Assembly: GCF_002150785.1 (NCBI RefSeq)
Contig: NZ_MTAZ01000004.1
Location: forward strand, 248,001-312,000
Length of the DNA: 64,000 bases
From: Arenibacter amylolyticus
GTDB lineage: Bacteria > Bacteroidota > Bacteroidia > Flavobacteriales > Flavobacteriaceae
Reading direction: 5' to 3'
Shown here: positions 29,064 through 37,182 of the stretch, one piece after another
How positions within the stretch are numbered: position 1 is the first letter of the stretch
Layout of the letters: every line of letters starts with the position of its first letter
The notes under the pieces: generated by a model
Seen by the model: only the letters and a program-made list of their open reading frames with translations
What the model was told of the DNA's origin: nothing
The model's database searches: none
Position numbers and translations under genes: made by a program

Positions 29064-29071
29064 CAAACCTA
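29064..29071 (-). promoter_or_regulatory. Promoter -7 element TAGGTTTG of the iron-type receptor gene
   Basis: Exact TAnnTTTG on the minus strand, 19 bases before the ATG, giving a predicted leader of about 15 bases. A -33 element is not clear. No Fur-like palindrome was recognised. Confidence 0.45.
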
Positions 29072-29289
29072 AGGATTATTCTAGGATTTTTATGGAATTG
29101 CTTTACTAGGTATCTTGTTTGGGGATAATCATAACCCATGTCTTAATCTATGCCAGTTGTCTTTTTCAGTTAGGGAAACATTGTCTATTTTTAGCCCAAT
29201 TTTTCAGGGATTTCCCCTGAAAAGAACGAAAAAACTACCGCCTTTCGGCTGGGAGGACCAGTAGCCAGGGTGGAGAAATATAGAAGTGG

Positions 29290-30054
29290 ATGAAAATTGT
29301 TTCTTATAATGTAAATGGAATTCGAGCAGCCCTGAGAAAGGGTTTTTTGCAGTGGGTGCAAACGGTAAATCCAGATGTTATCTGTCTGCAGGAGATAAAA
29401 GCCAATGAAGAACAATTGGATCTTGAGGTATTTGAAGCCGCCGGATACCCCTACCACTATTGGTACAGTGCCAATAAAAAGGGCTATAGTGGGGTGGCAA
29501 TCCTTTCTAAAAGGAAACCAGATCACATCGAATTTGGTACTGGGATAGACTATATGGATTTTGAGGGTAGGAATATTAGGGCCGATTTTCAGGATGTTTC
29601 CGTAATGAGTCTATATCTGCCATCTGGGACCAATATTGCTAGATTGGATCATAAGTTGCAATATATGGCCGACTTCCAGGCTTACGTGGACCACTTAAAA
29701 CAATCCAGACCCAATTTGGTGATCTGTGGCGATTATAACATTTGTCATCAGGCTATTGATATCCATGACCCCGTAAGAAATAAAAATGTTTCGGGCTTTC
29801 TGCCAGTGGAAAGGGAATGGTTAGATAAATTTATGAAAAGCGGTTTTATAGATAGTTTCAGGCATTTTAATAAAGAACCGGATAATTATACCTGGTGGAG
29901 CTATAGGGCAAATTCTAGGGCTAATAATAAGGGCTGGAGATTAGATTACGGCCTGGTAAGTAATCCCTTGGAAGAACGTCTAAAGAGATCGGTGATTTTA
30001 TCCCAAGCGGTGCATAGTGATCACTGTCCCATTTTGGTGGAATTGGAGGAGTAA
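29290..30054 (+). CDS. xth: Exodeoxyribonuclease III (AP endonuclease)
   Basis: A 254-residue EEP-fold enzyme without signal peptide. It cleaves DNA 5' of abasic sites and degrades 3' ends during base excision repair. Motifs are SYNVNGIRAAL, the metal-binding Glu35 in CLQEIKA, Asp148 and Asn150 in CGDYNICH, and the C-terminal Asp244-His245 in SDHCPI. The length is normal. This is the intracellular repair counterpart of the secreted EEP protein at 13593 and shares only the fold. The aldo/keto reductase gene follows after 55 bases. Confidence 0.95.
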   Translation: MKIVSYNVNGIRAALRKGFLQWVQTVNPDVICLQEIKANEEQLDLEVFEAAGYPYHYWYSANKKGYSGVAILSKRKPDHIEFGTGIDYMDFEGRNIRADFQDVSVMSLYLPSGTNIARLDHKLQYMADFQAYVDHLKQSRPNLVICGDYNICHQAIDIHDPVRNKNVSGFLPVEREWLDKFMKSGFIDSFRHFNKEPDNYTWWSYRANSRANNKGWRLDYGLVSNPLEERLKRSVILSQAVHSDHCPILVELEE

Positions 30055-30109
30055 ATCCATCGACCTTAATTCTAAAAAATAATAAAACTAAACGATTTAA
30101 AGCAGCAAA

Positions 30110-31150
30110 ATGAACTATACGAATCTTCCGCATACCGATATAGAAGTCAGTAAAATATGTCTAGGAACCATGACCTGGGGGAATCAGAATACCGAGGCGG
30201 AGGGCCATGAGCAAATGGATTATGCCTTGGAACAGGGTGTCAATTTCTTTGATACGGCAGAGTTGTACCCTATTCCTGCGGCCGCGGAACGCTATGCCCA
30301 TACCGAGAAAATTATTGGTACCTGGTTTAAGAAGAATCGCAATAGGGAAAAGATGGTACTTGCCTCCAAGATTGTGGGTAGGTCCCCGGCCACCAGTTTT
30401 ATTAGGACTACCGGGTTTAATAGGGAATCTATTACCGCGGCCGTAGAAGGAAGCTTAAAACGCCTTCAGACCGATTATTTGGATCTGTACCAATTGCACT
30501 GGCCAGATAGGGTTACCAATTATTTTGGGAAGCGAGGTTACCAATACGACGGAACAGATCTTTGGGAGGATAATTTTCATCAGATTTTGGAAACCTTGCG
30601 CGACCTGATCAGGGAGGGTAAAATTAGGCAGGTGGGGATTTCCAATGAAACGCCTTGGGGAACCATGCGATACTTGGAAGAAAGTAAGGTGCATCACGAC
30701 TTGCCAAGGATGATTACGATTCAGAACCCCTATAGTTTATTAAATAGACTGTATGAAGTAGGATTGGCAGAAATCTCCCATCGGGAAGATTTGGGGCTGT
30801 TGGCCTATTCACCGCTGGGCTTTGGCGTGTTAAGCGGAAAGTACCTGGGAGGGAGGCAGCCAAAAGACGGTAGGATCACTTTGTTCCCCAATTACAATAG
30901 GTATAGTGGGGAAACTGCGGTTAAAGCCACAGAGATGTACCATAAATTGGCGATGGAAAATGGCCTGTCCCTTGCGCAGATGTCCTTAGCATATGTAAAT
31001 AGCAGGCCCTTTGTAACCAGTAATATCATTGGTGCTACCAATTTGGAGCAATTGAAAGAAAATATAGAAAGTATACATATTGATTTAAGTGATGAGGTGC
31101 TTCAAGGGATTGAAGCGATTCACAATCAAATTCCTAACCCTGCCCCTTAA
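30110..31150 (+). CDS. NADP-dependent aldo/keto reductase (Tas-like)
   Basis: A 346-residue TIM-barrel oxidoreductase with the full catalytic tetrad: Asp48 and Tyr53 (FFDTAELYP), Lys87 (LASKIVG) and His130 (LYQLHWPD). The cofactor regions VGISNETPWG and LLAYSPLGFGVLSGKY are typical, and length and motifs match the Tas/YajO-like group. The natural substrate, a carbonyl, is not predictable. No signal peptide. It shares the strand with xth and a possible small membrane-protein gene begins 10 bases after its stop. Confidence 0.92.
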   Translation: MNYTNLPHTDIEVSKICLGTMTWGNQNTEAEGHEQMDYALEQGVNFFDTAELYPIPAAAERYAHTEKIIGTWFKKNRNREKMVLASKIVGRSPATSFIRTTGFNRESITAAVEGSLKRLQTDYLDLYQLHWPDRVTNYFGKRGYQYDGTDLWEDNFHQILETLRDLIREGKIRQVGISNETPWGTMRYLEESKVHHDLPRMITIQNPYSLLNRLYEVGLAEISHREDLGLLAYSPLGFGVLSGKYLGGRQPKDGRITLFPNYNRYSGETAVKATEMYHKLAMENGLSLAQMSLAYVNSRPFVTSNIIGATNLEQLKENIESIHIDLSDEVLQGIEAIHNQIPNPAP

Positions 31151-31160
31151 ACCTAAAGCT

Positions 31161-31259
31161 ATGTATTTTTTAAAAATCGGATTTTGGCAATTGGCATTGA
31201 TCTTATTGGTTGTCCTAATACTACTGGTGCTAACGAGAATGTTCAATTCAAGGGATTAG
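31161..31259 (+). CDS. Possible 32-residue single-helix membrane protein
   Basis: An ATG ten bases after the reductase stop opens 32 codons ending at TAG. The product is almost entirely one hydrophobic helix (FWQLALILLVVLILLVL) bounded by a Lys near the N-terminus and TRMFNSRD at the C-terminus, a typical small membrane protein layout. Its last four bases overlap the stop end of convergent radA. There is no clear ribosome site, which is normal in this phylum. It might be chance, since AT-rich spacers can encode hydrophobic stretches. Confidence 0.4.
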   Translation: MYFLKIGFWQLALILLVVLILLVLTRMFNSRD

Positions 31260-32617
31260 GAGAATACTTGCTGGGCAACATCCTCGATCTTTCCAATTAA
31301 TGCAACCCGTATTTTGGGCTGTTTAAGTGTTATCTTGTTGTTTTTGGACACGTAAATGGTGGTAAAGCCCAATTTCTCGGCTTCCATAATTCGCTGGTCT
31401 ATACGCTGTACAGGTCGTATTTCTCCTGCTAAGCCTACCTCTGCCGCAAAACAAACTCCCTTTTCTATGGGGATGTCCTCATTGCTGGAAAGGATGGCTG
31501 CAATTACGGCTAAATCTATTGCTGGGTCGTCTACAGAGATGCCTCCGGTAATATTAAGGAACACGTCTTTTGCGCCCAATTTAAAGCCGGCTCGTTTTTC
31601 CAATACCGCCAATAACATGTTTAGGCGTTTGGCATTATAGCCTGTGGTAGAGCGTTGTGGGGTTCCATAAACCGCCGTGCTTACCAGGGCTTGTATTTCT
31701 ATCATTAGGGGGCGCATGCCTTCTACCGTAGAGGCAATGGCAGTACCACTTAAACCCTCCTCATTCTTAGAAATTAGGATCTCGGACGGATTGTTTACTT
31801 CGCGCAGTCCGCTGCCCTGCATTTCATAAATGCCTAATTCTGCTGTAGAGCCAAACCTGTTTTTAAGGGAGCGTAATATCCGGTAAACGTAATTTCTGTC
31901 TCCTTCAAATTGTAGTACGGTGTCTACCATATGCTCCAAAATCTTTGGTCCGGCAATGGCGCCGTCCTTGGTAATATGGCCAATTAATAGTACTGGGGTG
32001 TTGGTCTCTTTGGCAAATTTTATGAGCTCTGCAGTGCACTCCCTAATTTGTGAGATGCTGCCCGCGGCCGATTCAATATAGTCTGTATGTAGGGTTTGTA
32101 TGGAGTCTATGACCACAATATCTGGATCGGTCGCCTGGATTTGTTTAAAGATGTTTTGCGTTTTGGTCTCGGTCAGTATAAAACAGGTTTCATTATTAGC
32201 ATTGATCCTATCTGCACGCATTTTAATCTGTTTCTGACTTTCTTCACCAGAAACATAGAGTGTTTTATAGGGTAGTTTAAGGGCAATCTGTAGTATTAAG
32301 GTGCTTTTTCCAATTCCGGGTTCACCTCCCAAAAGAATGAGGGAGCCAGGGACAATACCTCCACCTAGCACCCGATTAAATTCTTTATCGTGCGCATCCA
32401 GTCGAAGTTCTTTATCAGTGCTTATTTCATTGATCTTTAATGGCTTTGCGATTGTCTTGGAGCTAGGGGAGCTACTTTTCCAGGCTACCTTTTCCTCTTT
32501 CTGTACTATTTCCTCTACAAGGGTGTTCCACTCCTTACAGGCACTACATTGTCCAGCCCATTTGGCGTACTGGGTGCCGCAATTTTGACAAAAAAATGTT
32601 GTTTTGGTTTTGGCCAT
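31256..32617 (-). CDS. radA: DNA repair protein RadA
   Basis: A 453-residue protein with an N-terminal four-cysteine zinc finger (Cys10, Cys13, Cys24, Cys27), a RecA-like ATPase with Walker A GGEPGIGKST (97-106), the RadA-specific KNRFG motif (SLKNRFGST) and a C-terminal Lon-like domain (KDVFLNITGGISVDDPAIDLAVI). It promotes branch migration and processing of recombination intermediates. The coding region is complete. A spacer of about 240 bases without a gene lies upstream. Confidence 0.97.
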   Translation of the reverse strand: MAKTKTTFFCQNCGTQYAKWAGQCSACKEWNTLVEEIVQKEEKVAWKSSSPSSKTIAKPLKINEISTDKELRLDAHDKEFNRVLGGGIVPGSLILLGGEPGIGKSTLILQIALKLPYKTLYVSGEESQKQIKMRADRINANNETCFILTETKTQNIFKQIQATDPDIVVIDSIQTLHTDYIESAAGSISQIRECTAELIKFAKETNTPVLLIGHITKDGAIAGPKILEHMVDTVLQFEGDRNYVYRILRSLKNRFGSTAELGIYEMQGSGLREVNNPSEILISKNEEGLSGTAIASTVEGMRPLMIEIQALVSTAVYGTPQRSTTGYNAKRLNMLLAVLEKRAGFKLGAKDVFLNITGGISVDDPAIDLAVIAAILSSNEDIPIEKGVCFAAEVGLAGEIRPVQRIDQRIMEAEKLGFTTIYVSKNNKITLKQPKIRVALIGKIEDVAQQVFS

Positions 32618-32860
32618 TTTCCTATTTTCTACTTTGCGCTAAGGTAGTAAAAGGATTCAAAAAAAGCGTGTGGGCAATCGTAAAGAGAGTTGACTCAATG
32701 TTGGAAGGTAGAAACCTATAGAAAGTAGCATATGGCCCCGTAGCCTTAAAGGCTTGCCCTTTGTGATCTATGAATGAAGTTCATCCTTATGCCAAAGCAT
32801 GGAAGAGCCGTAATCTTTAATAGCCTTTCTTTTTTGTTTTTGGCTATCAATGTACTAGGA

Positions 32861-34003
32861 TCAATAGCCGAAATCTGCCTTTAAGGCCTGTATTTTTTCC
32901 AAGGCCATATCCTTGGTAAGAAAGTCTATTTCTGCCATGGAGAAGGCTTTCTCGAAGGTTCTCAGTGCTTTTTTTGGCTTTCCCATTTGCTCTAAATATT
33001 CCCCTTCAAAATAAAACCCTAGCATGGTGTTGGGGTATTCTCTTTTGCAAAGATCAGACAAGGGTTTTAGCGATTCAAAATCCTCCTTTTTTCTGGTGGC
33101 GGCATAAATAGCCATTATGTCGTTAAGGCTGGTGGGTTTTTTAAATCCGAATAAATTTGAAATAGATTGTTGTTTGTCTGCCAAATACTGAAAGACCGGC
33201 TCATTGGAAGTGAGTATGTTCTCACGGTATTCTTTGGGGCTGATGGGTTTAAACATTCCAAAAATATTGTCGAACGCTTTCCCAATGCCATAGGTTACTA
33301 CCGATACAGGGTCTGCGTTGGGGTATTGGTCAAAGAAATAGTGTAGGTTATCTGCATCCAGTGTTTTTAGGGCCTGGTCTAGGGCAAGCACCTCCTGTGT
33401 TTTTTCGTTTTTCTCGCCTTCTAAAATCAACTGATAGAAAATCTTTTTATTCATAACAGACAACCGCTGTGGAACCCTGGTAATCATTTCGGGGGCTAAA
33501 GTAGGTGAGATGGAGACATAGGCATTAAAGAGGGAAACATCCTTAAAGAGATAGAAGTTTCCAAAATTAGCCGTTACATCGTAGCCTACAAACATTTTAA
33601 ATGGGGCAATACTGTAGTTGTTTTCCAGATAGGGGATGAGTTCCATTCCCAAAAACTCAAAAAATCGTTTGCCATCTTCGGTGGGTAGTCCGTTATGGGG
33701 GTCAAAGCTGGAATCTAGGTCCCGAGTGTAGGGCATGGATTGGTGTACTCCAACCACAATAGCTTCTGGCATACCGTGGAATCTACTATAAAACTTGGCA
33801 TTGGCTACCACCTGATCAAAGAGGTATTCTGCGTCCAATGTTAAGATGACAGGATGTTTTTGCTGCTTGTCGTAGGATTCGGGTATGTAATAAGATACGG
33901 TCCGTTTATCCTGTAACTTATAGGATTCAAAAACTTCTTGGGTAATTTGAGCGTTAGATCCTAAGCATAGGAAGAGCGCCATTAAGGTGTAAAAGCGTAG
34001 CAT
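32861..34003 (-). CDS. Esterase-fold exported protein lacking the catalytic serine
   Basis: A 380-residue protein with a signal peptide (about 1-18) and a putative-esterase (esterase D-like) alpha/beta hydrolase domain: KHPVILTLDAEYLFD and AIVVGVHQS, and an elbow where GHSxGG is expected. Here the elbow reads GYDVTA, with Asp142 at the serine position. The C-terminal third is helical with a TPR-like repeat (LGFYFEGEYLEQMGKPKKAL). I read it as a non-catalytic or altered-mechanism member of the family. It lies 21 bases downstream of the flippase-like gene in the panC-panD run and may be its last member. Confidence 0.8.
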   Translation of the reverse strand: MLRFYTLMALFLCLGSNAQITQEVFESYKLQDKRTVSYYIPESYDKQQKHPVILTLDAEYLFDQVVANAKFYSRFHGMPEAIVVGVHQSMPYTRDLDSSFDPHNGLPTEDGKRFFEFLGMELIPYLENNYSIAPFKMFVGYDVTANFGNFYLFKDVSLFNAYVSISPTLAPEMITRVPQRLSVMNKKIFYQLILEGEKNEKTQEVLALDQALKTLDADNLHYFFDQYPNADPVSVVTYGIGKAFDNIFGMFKPISPKEYRENILTSNEPVFQYLADKQQSISNLFGFKKPTSLNDIMAIYAATRKKEDFESLKPLSDLCKREYPNTMLGFYFEGEYLEQMGKPKKALRTFEKAFSMAEIDFLTKDMALEKIQALKADFGY

Positions 34004-34024
34004 AGGTTAAGTTGGATTTGGAAA

Positions 34025-34990
34025 CTATTTATTTCTGTTCCATAACGGCAATAATAGAAAAGATATTGCCCCAAACACTACGATCATTAAAGTTTGCGAG
34101 ATCCACATGATCCATCCAAAGGCATCTCCGGAAGCAGAGCTCACTCCAAAAATAGCTAGGGCGCTACTTACGGCTATGGGGTATATGCCAATGCCGCCAT
34201 TGGTGGCAGACATAGCAAAGGCCCCTGCGACAAAGGCTACCAAAAGCTGACCTATGGTTAGGTCTACGGTTTCCAAAACAGTGTATTTTATAACCCAAAA
34301 CATGGCAATATAGGCAGTCCAGATGAAGATGGTATGCGCTACAAACGCCCATTTTTGTTTCATCTTAAAAATGCTGAGAATGCCCCCTATTAGGCCTCTT
34401 AGGAGTCTTTTAATTTTTTCTGCCCAGGGGTGTTTAGATTTCTTAACAAAAAGGAAAAGAAGGGTGAAGCCTAGGATTCCTGAAAGTAGGAGGGTAGTTA
34501 AAAAAGCAACATTTAAGCCCCGGTCCTTAAGAAACGCCCAAATAATATCCGTTTGTAAAAAAAACGCGAGTCCAATTACCAGTAGTAACATTATCAGGTC
34601 TATGATCCGTTCTGTAACAATGGTTCCAAACCCTTTTTCAAATGGGACATTTTCGTAGGTGGTTAAGGCGGTGGCCCTAAGCACTTCTCCGGACCTGGGA
34701 ATACCTAAATTGGTGAAATAGGCAGTGAGAATAATTAAAATATTGTTTACCACGCTGGGGCGGTATCCGAGGGGCTGTAAAAGGTAGTTCCACCTTATGG
34801 CTCTAGAGATATGGGTCATAATCCCCAATAAGATAGAAACGCCCACCCAAAAAAGGTCGGCGTTTTTTATATAATAGAGTATCTGTTTCCGCTCCTCTTC
34901 CGTGGTAGAAAAATAGGAATACCAGATTAAGAAAACCCCCAGTGCTATAGGGAGTATGGTTTTTAAGGTTTTCTTAGTCGATGGTTTCAA
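34025..34990 (-). CDS. Lysylphosphatidylglycerol synthase-type flippase-like membrane protein
   Basis: A 321-residue integral membrane protein with about eight hydrophobic helices and family marks such as SRAIRWNYLLQPLGY, TAYFTNLGIPRSGEVLRA and ATNGGIGIYPIAVSSAL. It belongs to the LPG-synthase transmembrane/UPF0104 group and lacks the MprF catalytic domain, so lipid transport or flipping is the usual guess. The start codon is TTG (34988-34990), two bases after the panD stop, which suggests translational coupling. No other start fits. Confidence 0.87.
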   Translation of the reverse strand: MKPSTKKTLKTILPIALGVFLIWYSYFSTTEEERKQILYYIKNADLFWVGVSILLGIMTHISRAIRWNYLLQPLGYRPSVVNNILIILTAYFTNLGIPRSGEVLRATALTTYENVPFEKGFGTIVTERIIDLIMLLLVIGLAFFLQTDIIWAFLKDRGLNVAFLTTLLLSGILGFTLLFLFVKKSKHPWAEKIKRLLRGLIGGILSIFKMKQKWAFVAHTIFIWTAYIAMFWVIKYTVLETVDLTIGQLLVAFVAGAFAMSATNGGIGIYPIAVSSALAIFGVSSASGDAFGWIMWISQTLMIVVFGAISFLLLPLWNRNK

Positions 34991-34992
34991 GG

Positions 34993-35343
34993 CTAGGTCA
35001 AAAGATTGGTTTCCTCGTTGGGGAATACCAGGGAAGGATTAAAGTTTTTAGCTAGCTCAAATTCCATTTGGGCGTAGGTGATCAGTATTAATACATCCCC
35101 TACAGCTACTTTTCTTGCAGCTGCCCCATTTAGGGTAACCTCTCCACTTCCTCTAGTGCCTGGAATGGCATAGGTCTCCAGTCGCTCACCATTGTTGTTG
35201 TTTACAATCTGTACCTTTTCTCCCCTAATTATATTGGCGGCGTCCATTAAGTCTTCGTCAATGGTAATACTGCCTATGTAATTTAGGTCGGCACCGGTAA
35301 CTTTTACCCGGTGTATTTTAGATTTTACTACTTCTATTAGCAT
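34993..35343 (-). CDS. panD: Aspartate 1-decarboxylase
   Basis: A 116-residue pyruvoyl enzyme precursor making beta-alanine from aspartate for pantothenate synthesis. The self-cleavage site Gly24-Ser25 is in [18 protein letters not shown]; Ser25 becomes the pyruvoyl group. Other marks are [14 protein letters not shown] and [20 protein letters not shown]. It sits between panC, 78 bases upstream, and the flippase-like gene, consistent with one transcript for beta-alanine supply and its condensation with pantoate. Confidence 0.96.
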   Translation of the reverse strand: MLIEVVKSKIHRVKVTGADLNYIGSITIDEDLMDAANIIRGEKVQIVNNNNGERLETYAIPGTRGSGEVTLNGAAARKVAVGDVLILITYAQMEFELAKNFNPSLVFPNEETNLLT

Positions 35344-35421
35344 GGTGCAAAGTTAATCAATTTAGTTTTTAGTTATAGCTGTTTTGGAATACCACCTTAT
35401 TGCGGCTGCTAACCTGCCAAT

Positions 35422-36264
35422 TTAAAGGGCAATATTGTCTATAAGTCGTACCCCATCTACATAAACGGCAATAAAAGCCCGGTATGGGGTGTCCTTTTTT
35501 GGTTCTTTAATGGGCTGTAAATGCGCTTCATCAACAATGGTTATGTATTCTAGATCCAAATTGGGTTGGGTGCTAAATTCATTTTTCACCCAATCCATAA
35601 TAAAGTCTGCACTTTTTGTGCCAAAATTTTCTTTGGCGGATAGGAGGGTTTTATAGATAAAGGCCGCCTCTTCCCTTAATTCTTCGGAAAGCCTTGCATT
35701 TCTAGAGCTCATGGCGAGTCCGTTAGCTTCCCTGACAATTGGGCAGCCCACTATGGTTACTGGAAGATTTTTAAGTTGAACGAGCTTTCTGATGATTTGA
35801 AGCTGTTGAAAATCTTTTTCGCCAAAATAAGCCCTTGTCGGATTAATAAGTGTGAAAAGTTTTTCCACAATGGTGCCCACACCATCAAAATGCCCTTGCC
35901 TAAACGCCCCTTCCATAACCTTATCCAAGCCGTTAAAATCATATGTTTGGGAGCTAATATTCCCCGAATAGATTTCCTCTGCATTGGGGGAAAAGACAAT
36001 TAGGGTGTCCGATACTGATTTTAATAGGGAAAGGTCGGCTTCCAAGGTATTGGGGTATTTTGCCAGATCTTCCTGATTGTTAAATTGGGTGGGGTTTACA
36101 AAAATGCTTACTACGGTATGATCATTCTCTCTGTTCGCTTGCTCAATTAGGGAGAGATGCCCTAAATGCAGGGCGCCCATGGTAGGAACAAGGCCAATAG
36201 ATTTGGTGTCATCCAAAGAATTTAAAAGTGATTTAAGTTCCTTTTTGGTGTTAATTAACTGCAT
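35422..36264 (-). CDS. panC: Pantothenate synthetase
   Basis: A 280-residue ligase joining pantoate and beta-alanine with ATP. Motifs are PTMGALHLGH (ATP-binding HxGH), VSIFVNPTQF, YFGEKDFQQLQII and the C-terminal SSRNARLSEE, all conserved. Full length. It heads the minus-strand panC-panD-flippase run and shares a 103-base divergent region with the GT5-like gene; a TAAGTTTG element lies 20 bases before its ATG. panB is not in the window. Confidence 0.97.
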   Translation of the reverse strand: MQLINTKKELKSLLNSLDDTKSIGLVPTMGALHLGHLSLIEQANRENDHTVVSIFVNPTQFNNQEDLAKYPNTLEADLSLLKSVSDTLIVFSPNAEEIYSGNISSQTYDFNGLDKVMEGAFRQGHFDGVGTIVEKLFTLINPTRAYFGEKDFQQLQIIRKLVQLKNLPVTIVGCPIVREANGLAMSSRNARLSEELREEAAFIYKTLLSAKENFGTKSADFIMDWVKNEFSTQPNLDLEYITIVDEAHLQPIKEPKKDTPYRAFIAVYVDGVRLIDNIAL

Positions 36265-36284
36265 GCGATTTACTTAAAAGTCAG

Positions 36285-36292
36285 CAAACTTA
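36285..36292 (-). promoter_or_regulatory. Promoter -7 element TAAGTTTG for panC
   Basis: Exact TAnnTTTG on the minus strand in the divergent region, giving a predicted short leader before the panC ATG. Confidence 0.5.
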
Positions 36293-36323
36293 CTATAAAT
36301 ACTGCTAATCTGCATAATTTTTG

Positions 36324-36331
36324 TAATTTTG
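36324..36331 (+). promoter_or_regulatory. Promoter -7 element TAATTTTG for the GT5-like gene
   Basis: Exact TAnnTTTG on the plus strand, 36 bases before the ATG at 36368. It lies back to back with the panC element, so the two promoters share their upstream DNA. Confidence 0.5.
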
Positions 36332-36367
36332 CAGCTGCGTTTGCACTAGAAATAAAATATTGATTGT

Positions 36368-37177
36368 ATGAATGGTAAAAAGATATTGTTTGTATCTTCT
36401 GAATTAGCCCCCTATCTACCAGAGAACGAAGTTTCCCAAATGTCCTATGAAACACCTAGGATGGTCAACAGTAATGGTGGCCAGATAAGGATATTTATGC
36501 CCAGGTTCGGAAACATTAATGAGCGAAGACATCAACTACATGAGGTAATTAGATTGTCGGGGATGAACTTGGTGATCAATGACATGGATATGCCACTGAT
36601 CATAAAAGTTGCTTCTATACCAAGAGAAAGGATTCAGGTCTATTTCATAGATAATGATGAGTACTTTAAAAGAAAAGCCACCTTTACGGATGAGGATGGA
36701 AATGCCTTCCCGGATAATGACGAAAGGGCTATTTTCTTTGCGAAAGGAGTGGTGGAAACGGTTAAGAAGTTAAACTGGTCCCCAGATATTATTCACGTGC
36801 ACGGATGGATGGCTTCTTTGTTGCCTTTATATCTAAAGAAGTTTTATGCCGATGAGCCTTTGTTTGGTGAAAGTAAGATAGTTATGTCCGTTTACGGCGA
36901 AGGATTTGAGGGCGCATTGGATGCTGATTTGGTGAAGAAGATTGCCTTTGATGGTGTTGATGAAGAGAGTATAAAAGACCTTAAAGATCCCACATATAAT
37001 AATTTGTTAAAAGTTGCGGTGAATAATTCCGATGCCGTTATATTAGCGGCCAATGAGCTTCCAAAAGAGCTGGAAGATCACATATCCGGCCTTGATAAAC
37101 CTGTTTTGCCCTATGTTGCATTGCATGAGTTTGAGGAAGCTTACATGAACTTTTATAACACCGAAGTATTAAAATAA
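36368..37177 (+). CDS. Short glycogen-synthase-like protein (GT5 N-terminal domain only)
   Basis: A 269-residue protein matching only the N-terminal Rossmann half of bacterial glycogen/starch synthases: KKILFVSSELAPYLPENEV at the start and DIIHVHGWMASLLPLYLKK in the middle. The KxGGL motif that binds ADP-glucose is absent; the corresponding position reads PENEVSQMS, and the C-terminal catalytic half is missing. It is therefore unlikely to be a normal synthase. From memory, relatives keep this short gene beside panC, which argues for a selected function. It is five bases upstream of the DUF4270 lipoprotein gene. Confidence 0.85.
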   Translation: MNGKKILFVSSELAPYLPENEVSQMSYETPRMVNSNGGQIRIFMPRFGNINERRHQLHEVIRLSGMNLVINDMDMPLIIKVASIPRERIQVYFIDNDEYFKRKATFTDEDGNAFPDNDERAIFFAKGVVETVKKLNWSPDIIHVHGWMASLLPLYLKKFYADEPLFGESKIVMSVYGEGFEGALDADLVKKIAFDGVDEESIKDLKDPTYNNLLKVAVNNSDAVILAANELPKELEDHISGLDKPVLPYVALHEFEEAYMNFYNTEVLK

Positions 37178-37182
37178 TCTGC

